A DNA stretch of 64,000 nucleotides from Tabrizicola soli (GTDB taxonomy: Bacteria > Pseudomonadota > Alphaproteobacteria > Rhodobacterales > Rhodobacteraceae), in contig NZ_JAEACP010000009.1 of the NCBI RefSeq assembly GCF_015999335.1, forward strand, positions 62,001 through 126,000, read 5' to 3'. A program made the position numbers and the translations under genes. This document shows, piece after piece, positions 30,254 to 39,687 of the stretch (position 1 is the first letter of the stretch; each line of letters begins with the position of its first letter). The notes under the pieces were generated by a model that was not told the DNA's origin, ran no database searches, and saw only the letters and a program-made list of their open reading frames with translations.

Positions 30254-31525
30254 TCAGGTGTTCATCGACTCGAAGAATTCCGAGTTCGACTTCGTCTGCT
30301 TCAGCTTCGAGATCAGGAACTCGATCGCATCCGTAGTGCCCATCGGGTTCAGGATGCGGCGCAGGACGTAGGTCTTCTGCAGGTCGGTCTTGTCGACCAG
30401 CAGGTCCTCTTTCCGGGTGCCGGACTTGAGGATGTCCATCGCCGGGAAGACGCGCTTGTCGGCCACCTTGCGGTCCAGCACGATCTCGGAGTTGCCGGTG
30501 CCCTTGAATTCTTCGAAGATCACCTCGTCCATCCGGCTGCCGGTATCGATCAGCGCCGTCGCGATGATGGTCAGCGACCCGCCCTCCTCGATGTTCCGCG
30601 CCGCGCCGAAGAAGCGTTTCGGGCGTTGCAGCGCGTTGGCATCGACACCGCCGGTCAGCACCTTGCCCGAGGACGGAACCACGGTGTTGAAAGCCCGGCC
30701 CAGGCGGGTGATCGAGTCGAGCAGGATCACCACGTCGCGCTTGTGCTCGACCAGGCGCTTGGCCTTTTCGATCACCATTTCCGCCACCGCGACGTGCCGC
30801 GTCGCCGGTTCGTCGAAGGTCGAGGCCACGACCTCGCCCTTCACCGTGCGCTGCATGTCGGTGACTTCCTCGGGGCGTTCGTCGATCAGAAGGACGATCA
30901 GATAGCACTCCGGATGGTTGGTCGCGATGGAATGCGCGATGTTCTGCAGCAGCACCGTCTTGCCCGTCCGCGGCGGCGCCACGATCAGCCCGCGCTGGCC
31001 CTTGCCGATGGGCGAGACCAGGTCGATGATCCGGGCCGAGCGGTCCTTGATCATCGGATCCTCGACTTCCATCTTCAAACGCTCGTCGGGATACAGCGGC
31101 GTGAGGTTGTCGAAATGGACCTTGTGCTTGGCCTTCTCTGGGTCGTCGAAATTGATCTTGGTGGCCTTGGTCAGGCTGAAATAACGCTCGGTCTCGGACG
31201 GGGCCTTGATCACCCCTTCGATGGAATCCCCGGTCCGCAGCGAGAACTGGCGGATCATCTCGGGCGAGACGTAGATGTCATCCGGCCCCGGCAGGTAGTT
31301 GGCCTCGGGCGAGCGCAGGAAGCCGAACCCGTCCTGCAAGACCTCCAGCACGCCGTCGCCGCCGATTTCCCAGCCTTCCTCGGCATGTTCCTTCAGAAGC
31401 GAGAACATCATCTCGCCCTTGCGCATCGAGGGCGCGTTCTCGATCTCCCATTCCTCGGCCATGGCCAGAAGGTCGGCCGGGGTCTTGGCCTTGAGTTGTG
31501 CGAGATTCAAGCGTTCGACGGACAT
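30254..31525 (-). CDS. rho: transcription termination factor Rho
   Basis: Hexameric RNA helicase for factor-dependent termination. 423 residues; the RNA-binding cold-shock-like domain lies at about 50-130 ([17 protein letters not shown]), the Walker A PPRTGKT at 184-190. The ATG at 31525 gives the standard N-terminus [14 protein letters not shown]; the frame is open 38 codons further. First gene of a probable rho-mnmE-mnmG-rsmG-parA-parB operon. The leader (31526-31663) is a plausible place for the autoregulation known for rho. Confidence 0.98.
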   Translation of the reverse strand: MSVERLNLAQLKAKTPADLLAMAEEWEIENAPSMRKGEMMFSLLKEHAEEGWEIGGDGVLEVLQDGFGFLRSPEANYLPGPDDIYVSPEMIRQFSLRTGDSIEGVIKAPSETERYFSLTKATKINFDDPEKAKHKVHFDNLTPLYPDERLKMEVEDPMIKDRSARIIDLVSPIGKGQRGLIVAPPRTGKTVLLQNIAHSIATNHPECYLIVLLIDERPEEVTDMQRTVKGEVVASTFDEPATRHVAVAEMVIEKAKRLVEHKRDVVILLDSITRLGRAFNTVVPSSGKVLTGGVDANALQRPKRFFGAARNIEEGGSLTIIATALIDTGSRMDEVIFEEFKGTGNSEIVLDRKVADKRVFPAMDILKSGTRKEDLLVDKTDLQKTYVLRRILNPMGTTDAIEFLISKLKQTKSNSEFFESMNT

Positions 31526-31618
31526 GGACAGACCTTTGGCGGATCGGCCCGGAAAGGGGCGGATCGTCACAAGTGGAGGACGGGAGATGCCTTGGGCCGG
31601 ACAGCCCTGCGAAGCCGC

Positions 31619-31646
31619 ACCTAATGCGCGGGGCCGCAAAAGTCAA
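31619..31646 (-). promoter_or_regulatory. weak sigma70-like promoter candidate for rho
   Basis: On the minus strand TTGACT (31646-31641) is followed after 16 bases by TTAGGT (31624-31619), about 95 bases before the rho start. The -35 is good, the -10 poor and the spacing one base short. Confidence 0.3.
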
Positions 31647-31663
31647 TCAATCAGAATGGGCAA

Positions 31664-32122
31664 TCAGAACCGGGTGATCACCGAAAAGACGATGATGACC
31701 ATCAGGACGGTCGGCACCTCGTTCATCATCCGGTAGGTCCGCCCGCTGCGGGTGTTGGTCCCCTTGGCAAACTCCCTGCGCCTGGCGGACAGCCAGCCGT
31801 GGAACCAGCTCATCGCCAGCACCGCGCCTGCCTTCACCCAGGGCCAGGTGAAGGACCAGTCCACCACACCGGGGGTAAACACCAGCGCCAGCCCGAAGGT
31901 CCAGGTCGCCGCCATCGCCGGGTTGATGATCGCGCGCAGCAACCGCCGCTCCATGGTCTGGAACATCCTGTCGGTCGCCGAACCCGGCTCCACCTGCTCC
32001 ACATGATAAACGTAGAGCCGGGGCAGGTAGAACATCCCCGCCATCCAGGCGATCACCGAGATGACGTGCAGCGACTTCGTGACCAGGTACCAGTCGGCCA
32101 GAAGATCCGTGATCCAGTCCAT
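31664..32122 (-). CDS. hemJ: protoporphyrinogen IX oxidase HemJ
   Basis: Small inner-membrane haem-synthesis enzyme that oxidises protoporphyrinogen IX. 152 residues with four hydrophobic segments. The conserved His of the first helix lies in KSLHVISVIAWMAGMFYLPRLYVYH (positions ~17-41; only the part LHVISVIAWMAGMFYLPR need be matched), a hallmark of HemJ. The ATG at 32122 is chosen from the open frame because it opens the usual short N-terminus MDWI...WYLVTKSLHV. hemE, often beside hemJ near alphaproteobacterial origins, is not here. It borders the candidate oriC. Confidence 0.93.
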   Translation of the reverse strand: MDWITDLLADWYLVTKSLHVISVIAWMAGMFYLPRLYVYHVEQVEPGSATDRMFQTMERRLLRAIINPAMAATWTFGLALVFTPGVVDWSFTWPWVKAGAVLAMSWFHGWLSARRREFAKGTNTRSGRTYRMMNEVPTVLMVIIVFSVITRF

Positions 32123-32539
32123 CGTCACCTTCCCGTTTCCTGCGGTCCTCCTTCTATAAAGAAAAGAATGAAGAAGGAATGTTGATGATGCAGGGCCTGT
32201 GAAGAACGGGATTAGCGGGTTGATCCCCGGCTTCTTCCACAGGGGCCAGGCTGGGGACAAGATCGGTAAAAGCCGGGACCGTCGGGCATGTCCTGGATGA
32301 AAATAATTTGATTTCAACGCATTGCGGAATTTCATGGCGCCAGGTCATCCACAGGCACACGGCGCGGGGGCCACAGGCACAACCTGTTTTCCGCAAGTGC
32401 GTGGCAATCCCCTGCACAGCGGGATATCTCTGGCCCGGGCGGCCCGGACTGCGACAGAAGCCCACAGGCGGCCCGCCGGCATCACTTTCACCCCCGCAGA
32501 GGGCCCAGGAACAAACCGCGGATATCCACAGGATCCTCC
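32123..32539. other. oriC: candidate chromosomal replication origin (oriC)
   Basis: A 417-base gene-free stretch, the longest in the window. All genes to its left back to 24761 run leftward and the next four to its right run rightward, as at an origin. DnaA-box-like 9-mers: TCATCCACA (32345-32353) and ATATCCACA (32522-32530), each 8/9 to TTATCCACA; TCTTCCACA (32233-32241) and, on the minus strand, TTCTTCACA (32198-32206), each 7/9. The tract around 32298-32318 (AAAATAATTTGATTT) is AT-rich in a GC-rich genome and could be the unwinding element. parAB and two parS sites lie 3-8 kb away, and maf is the adjacent gene as at the Caulobacter origin. No perfect DnaA box was found. Confidence 0.65.
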
Positions 32540-33133
32540 ATGCATCTCATCCTCGCTTCCACCTCGCCCACCCGGCTGCAGATGCTTCGCGCCGCCGGTC
32601 TTGCGGTCGAAGCCGTCGCCCCCCGCGTCGATGAGGCGGCGGTCCGCGACGCGCTGGTCGCCGAGGGCGCGCATCCCCGCGACATTGCTGATGCGCTGGC
32701 CGAGATGAAGGCGCGCAAGGTGGCCGAGAAACGGCCCGAGGCCATCGTCCTTGGCTGCGACCAGGTCCTGGCGCTGGACCGCGAGACCTTCGCCAAGCCC
32801 GAAACGCCGCAGGATGCCCGCAACCAGCTGCTGCGCCTGCGCGCAAGGTCGCACAAGCTCCTCTCCGCCATCGTGGCCTATGAGAAGGGCGAGCCCGTCT
32901 GGCGCCATGTCGCCGAGGCGCGGCTGACCATGCACGCCTTCAGCGACGCCTATCTGGACGATTATCTGGCCCGGAACTGGGACAGCATCCGCCACTCGGT
33001 CGGCTGCTACAGGATCGAGGAGGAGGGCGTCCGGCTGTTTTCCGCCATTTCCGGCGACCATTTCACCATTCTCGGCCTGCCGCTGCTGCCCCTGTTGGCT
33101 TGGGCGGGAACAAAGGGCATGATCGCCAGATGA
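32540..33133 (+). CDS. maf: Maf-family nucleotide pyrophosphatase
   Basis: House-cleaning nucleotide pyrophosphatase (YceF/YhdE type; acts on modified nucleotides such as m7GTP or dTTP/UTP). 197 residues. N-terminal signature [12 protein letters not shown] (4-15), catalytic GCDQVLALD (about 72-80) and [12 protein letters not shown]. The Q of GCDQV and W-rich [11 protein letters not shown] segment suggest the YceF-like group. First rightward gene after the candidate origin; its stop overlaps aroE as ATGA. Confidence 0.93.
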   Translation: MHLILASTSPTRLQMLRAAGLAVEAVAPRVDEAAVRDALVAEGAHPRDIADALAEMKARKVAEKRPEAIVLGCDQVLALDRETFAKPETPQDARNQLLRLRARSHKLLSAIVAYEKGEPVWRHVAEARLTMHAFSDAYLDDYLARNWDSIRHSVGCYRIEEEGVRLFSAISGDHFTILGLPLLPLLAWAGTKGMIAR

Positions 33134-33969
33134 CCGACCATCCCCGCATCCCGCTTGCCGCCGTCATCGGCCATCCCATCGCCCACAGCCGCAGCCCCGC
33201 CCTGCACAGCTACTGGCTGAAGCGGTACGGCCTGCCGGGGCATTACATCCCGATCGACATCGCCCCCACCGACCTGGCCGAGTTGATCCGCACCCTGCCG
33301 CGCCTCGGCTTCGTCGGGGCGAACATCACGATTCCGCACAAGGAGGCGATCCTGCATATCGCCGACATCGTGACCGACCGCGCCGCGCTGATCGGGGCGG
33401 CGAATACGCTGATCTTCCGCAAGGACGGCAAGATCCAGGCCGACAACACCGACGGCTCCGGCTTCATCGCCAACCTGCGGCAGAACGCGCCGAACTGGGC
33501 CCCCGCCGCCGGTCCCGCCATGGTGCTGGGCGCGGGCGGCGCCGCGCGCGCCGTGGTCGCCGCGCTGATCGAGGTCGGCGTGCCGGAAATCCGCATCTGC
33601 AACCGCACCCGCCCCCGCGCCGATGCGCTGCGCTCGGACTTCGGGGCCAAGGTGCAGGTGCATGAATGGGTGCAGGCCGGGAACCTCCTGGGTGACGTGG
33701 CGACGCTGGTCAACACCACCTCGCTGGGCATGACCGGCAAGCCGGATTTCCGGGTGTCGCTGGACGGGCTGAACCCCCGCGCGCTGGTCACCGATCTGGT
33801 CTATACGCCCCTGCAGACCCAGCTGCTGATCGAGGCCGAGGCGCGCGGCTGCACCGTTGTCGACGGGCTGGGGATGCTTCTGCACCAGGCGGTCCCCGCC
33901 TTCGAACGATGGTTCGGCGTCCGGCCCGAGGTCGACGAGGCCACCCGCAAGGCCGTGCTGGCCGCATGA
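33130..33969 (+). CDS. aroE: shikimate dehydrogenase
   Basis: NADP-dependent reduction of 3-dehydroshikimate to shikimate in aromatic amino-acid synthesis. 279 residues. Substrate motif [11 protein letters not shown] (about 19-29), catalytic Lys in NITIPHKEA and Asp in ADNTDGSGF, and the nucleotide motif [12 protein letters not shown]. Start within the ATGA overlap with maf; stop overlaps coaE as ATGA. Confidence 0.96.
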   Translation: MTDHPRIPLAAVIGHPIAHSRSPALHSYWLKRYGLPGHYIPIDIAPTDLAELIRTLPRLGFVGANITIPHKEAILHIADIVTDRAALIGAANTLIFRKDGKIQADNTDGSGFIANLRQNAPNWAPAAGPAMVLGAGGAARAVVAALIEVGVPEIRICNRTRPRADALRSDFGAKVQVHEWVQAGNLLGDVATLVNTTSLGMTGKPDFRVSLDGLNPRALVTDLVYTPLQTQLLIEAEARGCTVVDGLGMLLHQAVPAFERWFGVRPEVDEATRKAVLAA

Positions 33970-34556
33970 GCTTCAAGCTGGGCCTCACCGGCGGGATCGG
34001 CATGGGCAAGTCCACCACCGCGCAGATGTTCGCAGCCGAGGGGATTCCGGTCTGGGATGCCGACGCCGCCGTCCATCGTCTTTACGGCGCCGGGCAGCCG
34101 GCCGCGCTGGCCATCGCCGCGCTGTTCCCGCAGGCGATCGAGGGTGGCGCCGTCAGCCGTCCCCGCCTGCGTCAAATCATTCAGCACGACCCTTCTGCGC
34201 TGGACCGGATCAACGCCGCCGTACATCCGCTGGTGGCCCAGGATCGCGCGCAGTTCCTTGCCGACCACCACGATGCCCCCATCGTGCTCCTCGACGTGCC
34301 GCTTCTCTACGAGACCGGCCTCGACTCTGCCTGCGACGCCGTGGCGGTGGTCTCGGTCCCCCCCGAGGTGCAGCGCGAGCGTGTGCTGGCGCGCGGCACC
34401 TCCGAGGCGGATTTCCAGCTGATCCTCTCGCGCCAGATGCCCGATGCCGAAAAACGCGTGCGGGCGGATTACATCATCCCCACCACCAGCCTTGCATCCG
34501 CCGAGACGGCGGTGAAAGAGGTGTTGGAAACCATCCGGCGGACCCTTGATGCGTGA
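33966..34556 (+). CDS. coaE: dephospho-CoA kinase
   Basis: Last step of coenzyme A synthesis, phosphorylating the ribose 3'-OH of dephospho-CoA. 196 residues with P-loop GGIGMGKST (9-17), VWDADAAVHRLY, and LLDVPLLYETG. Overlaps aroE by ATGA and dnaQ by 8 bases, all in the plus-strand unit maf-aroE-coaE-dnaQ. Confidence 0.96.
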   Translation: MSFKLGLTGGIGMGKSTTAQMFAAEGIPVWDADAAVHRLYGAGQPAALAIAALFPQAIEGGAVSRPRLRQIIQHDPSALDRINAAVHPLVAQDRAQFLADHHDAPIVLLDVPLLYETGLDSACDAVAVVSVPPEVQRERVLARGTSEADFQLILSRQMPDAEKRVRADYIIPTTSLASAETAVKEVLETIRRTLDA

Positions 34557-35283
34557 GATCGTCCTCGACACCGAAACCACCGGCTTCGAACCCTCGGAAG
34601 GCCACCGCATCGTCGAAATCGGCGCGGTGGAACTGTTCAACCACCTGCCCACCGGCCGGACCTACCACCAGTACATCAACCCCGAGCGCGGGATGCCGCG
34701 CGAGGCGTTCGAGGTGCATGGCATCGGCCACGACATCCTTGAAACCCCCGGCCAGCCCGTCCCCGGCAGCGTGACCCTGCGCGACAAGCCGGTCTTTGCC
34801 CGCATCGGCCGCGCCTTCCTGGATTTCGTCGGCGAGGCGCAGCTGGTGATCCACAACGCCGCCTTCGACATGAAATTCCTGAACTTCGAGCTGGAACGGT
34901 GCGGCCTGCCGGGCCTGCCCTTCGCGCGCGCGACCGACACGCTGATGATGGCGCGGACCAAGTTCCCCGGTTCTCCCGCCTCGCTGGATGCCTTGTGCCG
35001 CCGCTTCGGGGTGGACAACACCATGCGCGAAAAGCACGGCGCGCTGCTCGACAGCGAGATCCTGGCCGAGGTCTATCTCGAGCTGATCGGCGGCCGTCAG
35101 CCCGATCTGGTGCTGGGCAGCGCGACGCCGGCCGCCAACCGGGGCCAGGGCGGCGAGACCGGCTGGCGCCCCCGTCCCCGGCCGGTGCCCCTGCCCCCCC
35201 TGATCACGCCCGAGGAGATCGCGGCGCATGAGGCGATGGTCGCAAAGCTGGGCGATGCGGCCATCTGGAAGAAACCGGCCTGA
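34549..35283 (+). CDS. dnaQ: DNA polymerase III epsilon subunit (3'-5' proofreading exonuclease)
   Basis: Proofreading subunit of the replicative polymerase. 244 residues. DEDDh exonuclease motifs: LDTETTGFE (ExoI, 6-14), HNAAFDMKFL (ExoII, about 100-109) and HGALLDSEILAE (ExoIII, about 163-174, with the general-base His). A C-terminal tail beyond residue 185 would hold the alpha-subunit contact. The ATG at 34549 is preferred to the TTG just before it. The gene overlaps coaE by 8 bases and ends 4 bases from convergent secB. Confidence 0.95.
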   Translation: MREIVLDTETTGFEPSEGHRIVEIGAVELFNHLPTGRTYHQYINPERGMPREAFEVHGIGHDILETPGQPVPGSVTLRDKPVFARIGRAFLDFVGEAQLVIHNAAFDMKFLNFELERCGLPGLPFARATDTLMMARTKFPGSPASLDALCRRFGVDNTMREKHGALLDSEILAEVYLELIGGRQPDLVLGSATPAANRGQGGETGWRPRPRPVPLPPLITPEEIAAHEAMVAKLGDAAIWKKPA

Positions 35284-35287
35284 AGCC

Positions 35288-35803
35288 TCAGTTCACCTTT
35301 TCCGGTGCCTGGGCCTGCGCACGCCGCGCCAGTTCCTGACGATACAGCGACAGGAAATCCACCTGATCCACGTTCAACGCCGGGAAGCCGCCGTCGCGCG
35401 TCACGTCCGAGATGATCCGACGCACGAAGGGGAACAGCATGCGCGGGCATTCGATCAGCAGGAAGGGATGCAGCTGCTCGTCCGCGACGCCCTCGATCAG
35501 GAAGGTGCCGCCGTATTCCAGTTCAAGCAGGAACAGCGTGTCGCCGTTGGCCTTGTTCTTCGAGGTCACCTTGAACTTGGTGATCACTTCGAACTGGTTC
35601 GCTGCCGGCCGCTTGCGCGCGTCCAGGCTGACGGCGACCTGAATGTCGGGCTGGACCTCGCCCGCGCTCAGGCCCTTCTGGACGACGACATTCTCGAACG
35701 ACAGGTCGCGCACATATTGCGCCAGCACCTGCATGCGGACCTGTTGCGGCTGGGCCGGCGCGGCGGCGCCGTTGCCGTTTTCTGCCGGGGTTTCTTCGGC
35801 CAT
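35288..35803 (-). CDS. secB: protein-export chaperone SecB
   Basis: Tetrameric chaperone that keeps precursors unfolded and hands them to SecA. 171 residues with an Ala/Gln-rich N-terminal extension and the family core from VLAQYVRDLSFENV to CPRMLFPFVRRIISDVTRDGGFP. The usual neighbour dnaQ converges on it. Confidence 0.96.
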   Translation of the reverse strand: MAEETPAENGNGAAAPAQPQQVRMQVLAQYVRDLSFENVVVQKGLSAGEVQPDIQVAVSLDARKRPAANQFEVITKFKVTSKNKANGDTLFLLELEYGGTFLIEGVADEQLHPFLLIECPRMLFPFVRRIISDVTRDGGFPALNVDQVDFLSLYRQELARRAQAQAPEKVN

Positions 35804-35857
35804 TCCTGATACTCCTTCGCGGGACTGCCGCGTTCCTATCAGGTCAGGCCCGCGCCC

Positions 35858-36313
35858 TCAATGCCGCGTCCATTGCGAGGGCGGCGCCGAGGAATTGCCC
35901 TGACCGGGGGGCGGAACCTCATGCCATTCGCCCTCGATCACCGTGGACTGCACCACCACCCCGCGCTTGGCCAGCCTGCGCCCGACCAGCCGGATCACCA
36001 GTGTCCGCAGCGGCGGGATCAGAAGCAGGATGCCCAGCGCATCGGTGAAGAAGCCCGGCAGCAGCAGAAGGCCCCCGGCCATCACCACCATCACCCGATG
36101 CGCGATCGGCGACAGCGGATCGGCCAGCTCGTGCATGTCGCGGCCCAGCGTGACCGAGCCCGTGGTCGCGATCCCCTTCAGCACCACCAGCCCCAGCGCG
36201 GCCGAGATCAGCACCCAGGCCAGCGTCGCCCACAGTCCGATCGCCCCGCCGAGGGTCACGAAAAGCCCGATCTCGATCAGCGGAACGGCAAGAATTGCCA
36301 GCAGAATCCACAT
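35858..36313 (-). CDS. fxsA: FxsA family membrane protein
   Basis: Small inner-membrane protein (151 residues) with about three hydrophobic segments in the first 105 residues and a hydrophilic Pro/Gly-rich C-terminus. The stretch LIEIGLFVTLGGAIGLW and LLLLPGFFTDALGILLLIPP are FxsA signatures. E. coli FxsA, when overproduced, relieves F-plasmid exclusion of phage T7; its normal role is unknown. The ATG at 36313 places the first helix at the N-terminus. Divergent from the Tim44-like gene and upstream of secB. Confidence 0.9.
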   Translation of the reverse strand: MWILLAILAVPLIEIGLFVTLGGAIGLWATLAWVLISAALGLVVLKGIATTGSVTLGRDMHELADPLSPIAHRVMVVMAGGLLLLPGFFTDALGILLLIPPLRTLVIRLVGRRLAKRGVVVQSTVIEGEWHEVPPPGQGNSSAPPSQWTRH

Positions 36314-36434
36314 CTCACTCACCCTCTTGCCACTCTGGCCGGTCGCCTGTGGTAGACTTCGCCCATGCCCGCCCCTACATAGGGTCAAGCAGTGCAAAAT
36401 CCAAACGGAACTACAAGCCTTCAGAGGTCAACGC

Positions 36435-37094
36435 ATGAACGGGTCCCTGATCCAACTCCTGGTCCTTGCCGGGATCGCGATCTTTCTCATCCTCAAGCTG
36501 CGCTCGGTCCTGGGCACCCGTGACGGTTTCGAGAAACCCCCCGTCCCGCTGGAAGACGTGAAACCCCGTGTGCGCCGCGACTTCGAGGTGATCGAGGGCG
36601 GCCCTGACCGCGACATCACCGACCATGTGCCCGAAGGCTCGGACAGCGCCCGCGCCCTGGCCGAGATGAAGCGGGCCGAACCCTCCTTCGTCGTGCGCCC
36701 CTTCCTGGAAGGTGCGCGCGGGGCCTACGAGATGATCCTGATGGCCTTCGAGAAGGGCGAGCTCGACCGTATCCGCCCCTTCCTGTCGGATGACGTCGAG
36801 GCCAGCTTCGCCGAAGCCATCGCCCAGCGCGAGGCCGAGGGCCTTACGGTCGAGGCCAGTTTCGTCGGCATGAAGGAGCTGGAACTGCAGGACGCGACCT
36901 TCAACAAGGACAGCGGATTCGCGGAAATCTCGGTCCGCTTCGTCGGCGAACAGACCTATGTCGTGCGCAACAAGGCCGGCGAGATCGTCGAGGGCTCCCC
37001 GCGCGAGATCAAGAAGTCGCGCGACATCTGGACCTTCGCCCGCCAGATGGGTTCGGCCGATCCGAACTGGCAGCTGGTCGCGACCGGCGACTGA
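36435..37094 (+). CDS. Tim44-domain protein (TimA-like)
   Basis: 219 residues: an N-terminal transmembrane helix (about 5-22), a charged linker, and a C-terminal Tim44-like domain (about 85-215; GAYEMILMAFEKGELDRIRPFLSDDV in part) related to mitochondrial Tim44. In alphaproteobacteria such proteins are inner-membrane anchored and have been linked to membrane-protein complexes, but not to import. The ATG at 36435 is preferred to earlier in-frame starts because it begins directly before the hydrophobic helix. It is followed by mltA after 4 bases. Confidence 0.9.
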   Translation: MNGSLIQLLVLAGIAIFLILKLRSVLGTRDGFEKPPVPLEDVKPRVRRDFEVIEGGPDRDITDHVPEGSDSARALAEMKRAEPSFVVRPFLEGARGAYEMILMAFEKGELDRIRPFLSDDVEASFAEAIAQREAEGLTVEASFVGMKELELQDATFNKDSGFAEISVRFVGEQTYVVRNKAGEIVEGSPREIKKSRDIWTFARQMGSADPNWQLVATGD

Positions 37095-37098
37095 TGCG

Positions 37099-38115
37099 AT
37101 GCGGGCGCGCCTTGGCATCCTTGCGGCGGCCCTGATGGCCGCCCAGCCCGCCCCGGCCGAGATGCTGGATTTCGACGCGCTGGACGGCTGGTATGACGAC
37201 AACCATGTCGAGGCGCTGGCCAGTTTCCTGCGCACTTGCGACCTGATCGACGATTCCGACTGGAAGCCGGTCTGCGCCCTTGCCGCCGACGTGCCGCAGG
37301 ACGACGCCTCGGCCCGCAGCTTCTTCGAGCTGTTCTTCAAGCCGGTCGTCGTCGGCGATCCCCCCGCCCTCTTCACCGGCTATTTCGAGCCCGAGCTCGA
37401 CGGCTCGCCGGTGCCGACCGGGCGCTTCCGCTTTCCGCTCTATCGCCGCCCGCCCGAATTGCAGGAGGGGATGGCCTACCACACCCGCGCCGCGATCGAG
37501 GGCGGGGCCATCGCCGGGCGCGGGCTGGAGCTTGCCTGGCTGGACGACGCGGTGGACGTCTATTTCCTGCAGGTCCAGGGCTCGGGCCGGATCCGCATGA
37601 CCGACGGCACGGTGGTGCGCGTGGGCTATGCCGGGTCGAACGGCCATTCCTACCGCTCGGTCGGGCAGGAAATGATCCGGCGCGGCACGCATACGCTGGA
37701 CCAGGTCTCGGCGCAGGAGATCGCGGCCCATGTCCGCGCCGAACCGACCGCGGGGCGGGAATTGCTGGACACCAACCCGTCCTACGTCTTCTTCCGCAAG
37801 ATCGGCACGCTCGACCCGAAAGACGGCCCGATCGGCGCGATGGGCCGGTCGATCACCACCCTGCGCTCCATCGCCATCGACCCGCGCTACACCCCGCTCG
37901 GCGCCCCGGTCTGGATCGAGAAGGATGGCCGCGCGCCGATCCGCAGCCTGATGGTCGCGCAGGACACCGGCGGCGCGATCAAGGGGATGCAGCGCGCCGA
38001 CATCTTCTACGGCACCGGCTCCGGGGCGGGAAATGCCGCCGGGACGGTCCGGGGCGGCGGGCGGATGGTCCTCCTCCTTCCCATCGACCGCGCCTTCGCC
38101 ATGCTGGACCAGTGA
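37099..38115 (+). CDS. mltA: membrane-bound lytic murein transglycosylase A
   Basis: Peptidoglycan lytic transglycosylase (338 residues) acting in the periplasm or at the outer membrane. Signal peptide MRARLGILAAALMAAQPAPA (no lipobox Cys is visible, unlike E. coli MltA). The MltA core holds FTGYFEPELDGS and VYFLQVQGSGRI, and the C-terminal 3D domain has VAQDTGGAIKGMQRADIFYG with the three Asp. The start 4 bases after the Tim44-like stop indicates co-transcription; Smr follows 1 base later. Confidence 0.93.
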   Translation: MRARLGILAAALMAAQPAPAEMLDFDALDGWYDDNHVEALASFLRTCDLIDDSDWKPVCALAADVPQDDASARSFFELFFKPVVVGDPPALFTGYFEPELDGSPVPTGRFRFPLYRRPPELQEGMAYHTRAAIEGGAIAGRGLELAWLDDAVDVYFLQVQGSGRIRMTDGTVVRVGYAGSNGHSYRSVGQEMIRRGTHTLDQVSAQEIAAHVRAEPTAGRELLDTNPSYVFFRKIGTLDPKDGPIGAMGRSITTLRSIAIDPRYTPLGAPVWIEKDGRAPIRSLMVAQDTGGAIKGMQRADIFYGTGSGAGNAAGTVRGGGRMVLLLPIDRAFAMLDQ

Positions 38116-38116
38116 C

Positions 38117-38701
38117 ATGGCCCGCCGCCGCCATCTGACGCCCGAGGAGGCCGACCTCTGGCGCAGCGTCGCCAGCACCGCGCGCCCGATGCATGCCGCC
38201 CCCCGGCTTTTGCCCGAACCCGCCGAGCTGCCGCCTGCGCCCGAACCCCTGCCGCCTGCGCGGCCCCGCCTCTCGCCCTTCGCGCTGGGCGAAAAGACCC
38301 GCCTGCCCGAGCGCCGCGACCTTGCGCCCACGCTGCCCCAGATTCTCGCGCCGCTGCAGATGGATGCCCGCACCCACGGCAAGATGACCCGCGGCAAGCT
38401 TGCCCCCGAGGCGCGGATCGACCTGCATGGCCTGACGCTCTCCGAGGCGCATCCCGAGCTGATCCGCTTCATCCTGAACGCCCAGTCGCAGGGGATGCGG
38501 CTGGTCCTCGTCATCACCGGCAAGGGCAAGCAGCGCGAGGATCTGGGCCCGATCCCGCAGCGCATGGGCGCGTTGCGCCATCAGGTCCCGCACTGGCTGC
38601 GACTGCCGCCCCTCGGCCCGGCGGTGCTTCAGGTCAGCGAGGCGCATCTGAAACACGGCGGCTCGGGCGCCTATTATGTCTACCTCCGCCGCCGGGGCTG
38701 A
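38117..38701 (+). CDS. Smr-domain protein
   Basis: 194 residues. A Pro/Leu-rich disordered N-terminal half (about 1-85) and a C-terminal Smr domain with DLHGLTLSEA (about 102-111) and ITGKGKQR, which in MutS2 and small MutS-related proteins confers endonuclease activity. Stand-alone Smr proteins act on RNA or branched DNA; which applies here is unknown. Immediately downstream of mltA. Confidence 0.9.
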   Translation: MARRRHLTPEEADLWRSVASTARPMHAAPRLLPEPAELPPAPEPLPPARPRLSPFALGEKTRLPERRDLAPTLPQILAPLQMDARTHGKMTRGKLAPEARIDLHGLTLSEAHPELIRFILNAQSQGMRLVLVITGKGKQREDLGPIPQRMGALRHQVPHWLRLPPLGPAVLQVSEAHLKHGGSGAYYVYLRRRG

Positions 38702-38773
38702 TCGCTGAAGGATTGGCCTCGGGGCTGTTCAACCCTCGCATCTGGCCTATTCTGCATGCAAAGGGGCAAGCCC

Positions 38774-39685
38774 ATGACCTACCAGATCGACGACCCCCGC
38801 TTTCGCGACCTGATCATCGGCTCGGCCCGGCTGGACCACCTCGCCACCGGCTGCCGCTGGGCCGAGGGGCCGGTCTGGTTCGCAGACCAGTCCTGCCTGC
38901 TGTTCTCGGACATCCCGAACCAGCGCATCCTGCGCTGGTCGCAGGACGCCGCCGGGGGGCCGGGCGCCATCACCACCTTCCGCCAGCCCTCCGGCTTTGC
39001 CAACGGCCAGACCCGCGACCGGCAGGGCCGGCTTGTCACCTGCCAGCACGGAAGCCGCAGCGTGACCCGGACCGAGATCGACGGCAGCATCACCACCCTT
39101 GCCGACAGCTACCAGGGCCGCCGCCTCAACTCGCCCAATGACGTGATCGTGGATTCGCACGGCGCGATCTGGTTCACCGACCCGACCTATGGCATCCGCT
39201 CGGATTACGAGGGCTACCACGCCGAGCCGGAACAGCCCGTGCGCGGCGTCTACCGCCTTGGCCCCACCGGCCAGCTCGACTGCGTGGCCGGGGATTTCCT
39301 GCAACCGAACGGCCTTTGTCTCTCCCCGGACGAGCGTATTCTCTACGTTGCCGACAGCGGCACCAGCCCGCAGCATGAGACGCCGCGCCATATCCTCGCC
39401 TTCGACCTGGCCGAGGGGAAGCTCTCCAACCAGCGCGTCTTTGCCCGGATCGACGCCGGGGTCCCGGACGGGATCCGGGTCGATGTCCAGGGCAATCTCT
39501 GGTCCTCGGCCGCCGACGGAGTGCATTGCTTCGCCCCCGACGGCACCCGCCTCGGCAAGATCCTGGTGCCCGAGACGGTGGCCAACCTTGCCTTCGGCGG
39601 CGCGCGGCGGAACCGGCTGTTCCTCACCGCCACCACCTCGCTCTACGCCGTCTACCTGGCCACCAACGGCGCCCAGCGGCCATAG
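38774..39685 (+). CDS. SMP-30/gluconolactonase family protein
   Basis: Six-bladed beta-propeller lactonase family, 303 residues. The segments GCRWAEGPVWF, NSPNDVIVDSHGAIWFTDP and LYVADSG carry the metal-binding Glu, Asn and Asp of SMP-30 lactonases. Predicted to open a sugar-acid lactone in the cytosol (no signal peptide seen). The ATG at 38774 leaves a normal start (MTYQID). With the SDR and FAH genes downstream it could form a non-phosphorylative sugar-acid module, although a minus-strand gene lies between. Confidence 0.88.
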   Translation: MTYQIDDPRFRDLIIGSARLDHLATGCRWAEGPVWFADQSCLLFSDIPNQRILRWSQDAAGGPGAITTFRQPSGFANGQTRDRQGRLVTCQHGSRSVTRTEIDGSITTLADSYQGRRLNSPNDVIVDSHGAIWFTDPTYGIRSDYEGYHAEPEQPVRGVYRLGPTGQLDCVAGDFLQPNGLCLSPDERILYVADSGTSPQHETPRHILAFDLAEGKLSNQRVFARIDAGVPDGIRVDVQGNLWSSAADGVHCFAPDGTRLGKILVPETVANLAFGGARRNRLFLTATTSLYAVYLATNGAQRP

Positions 39686-39687
39686 AC

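Noticed and set aside
30254-31639. Longer rho with a 38-residue N-terminal extension
   Set aside because: [14 protein letters not shown] at 31525 is the usual Rho N-terminus; the extension passes through the leader region.
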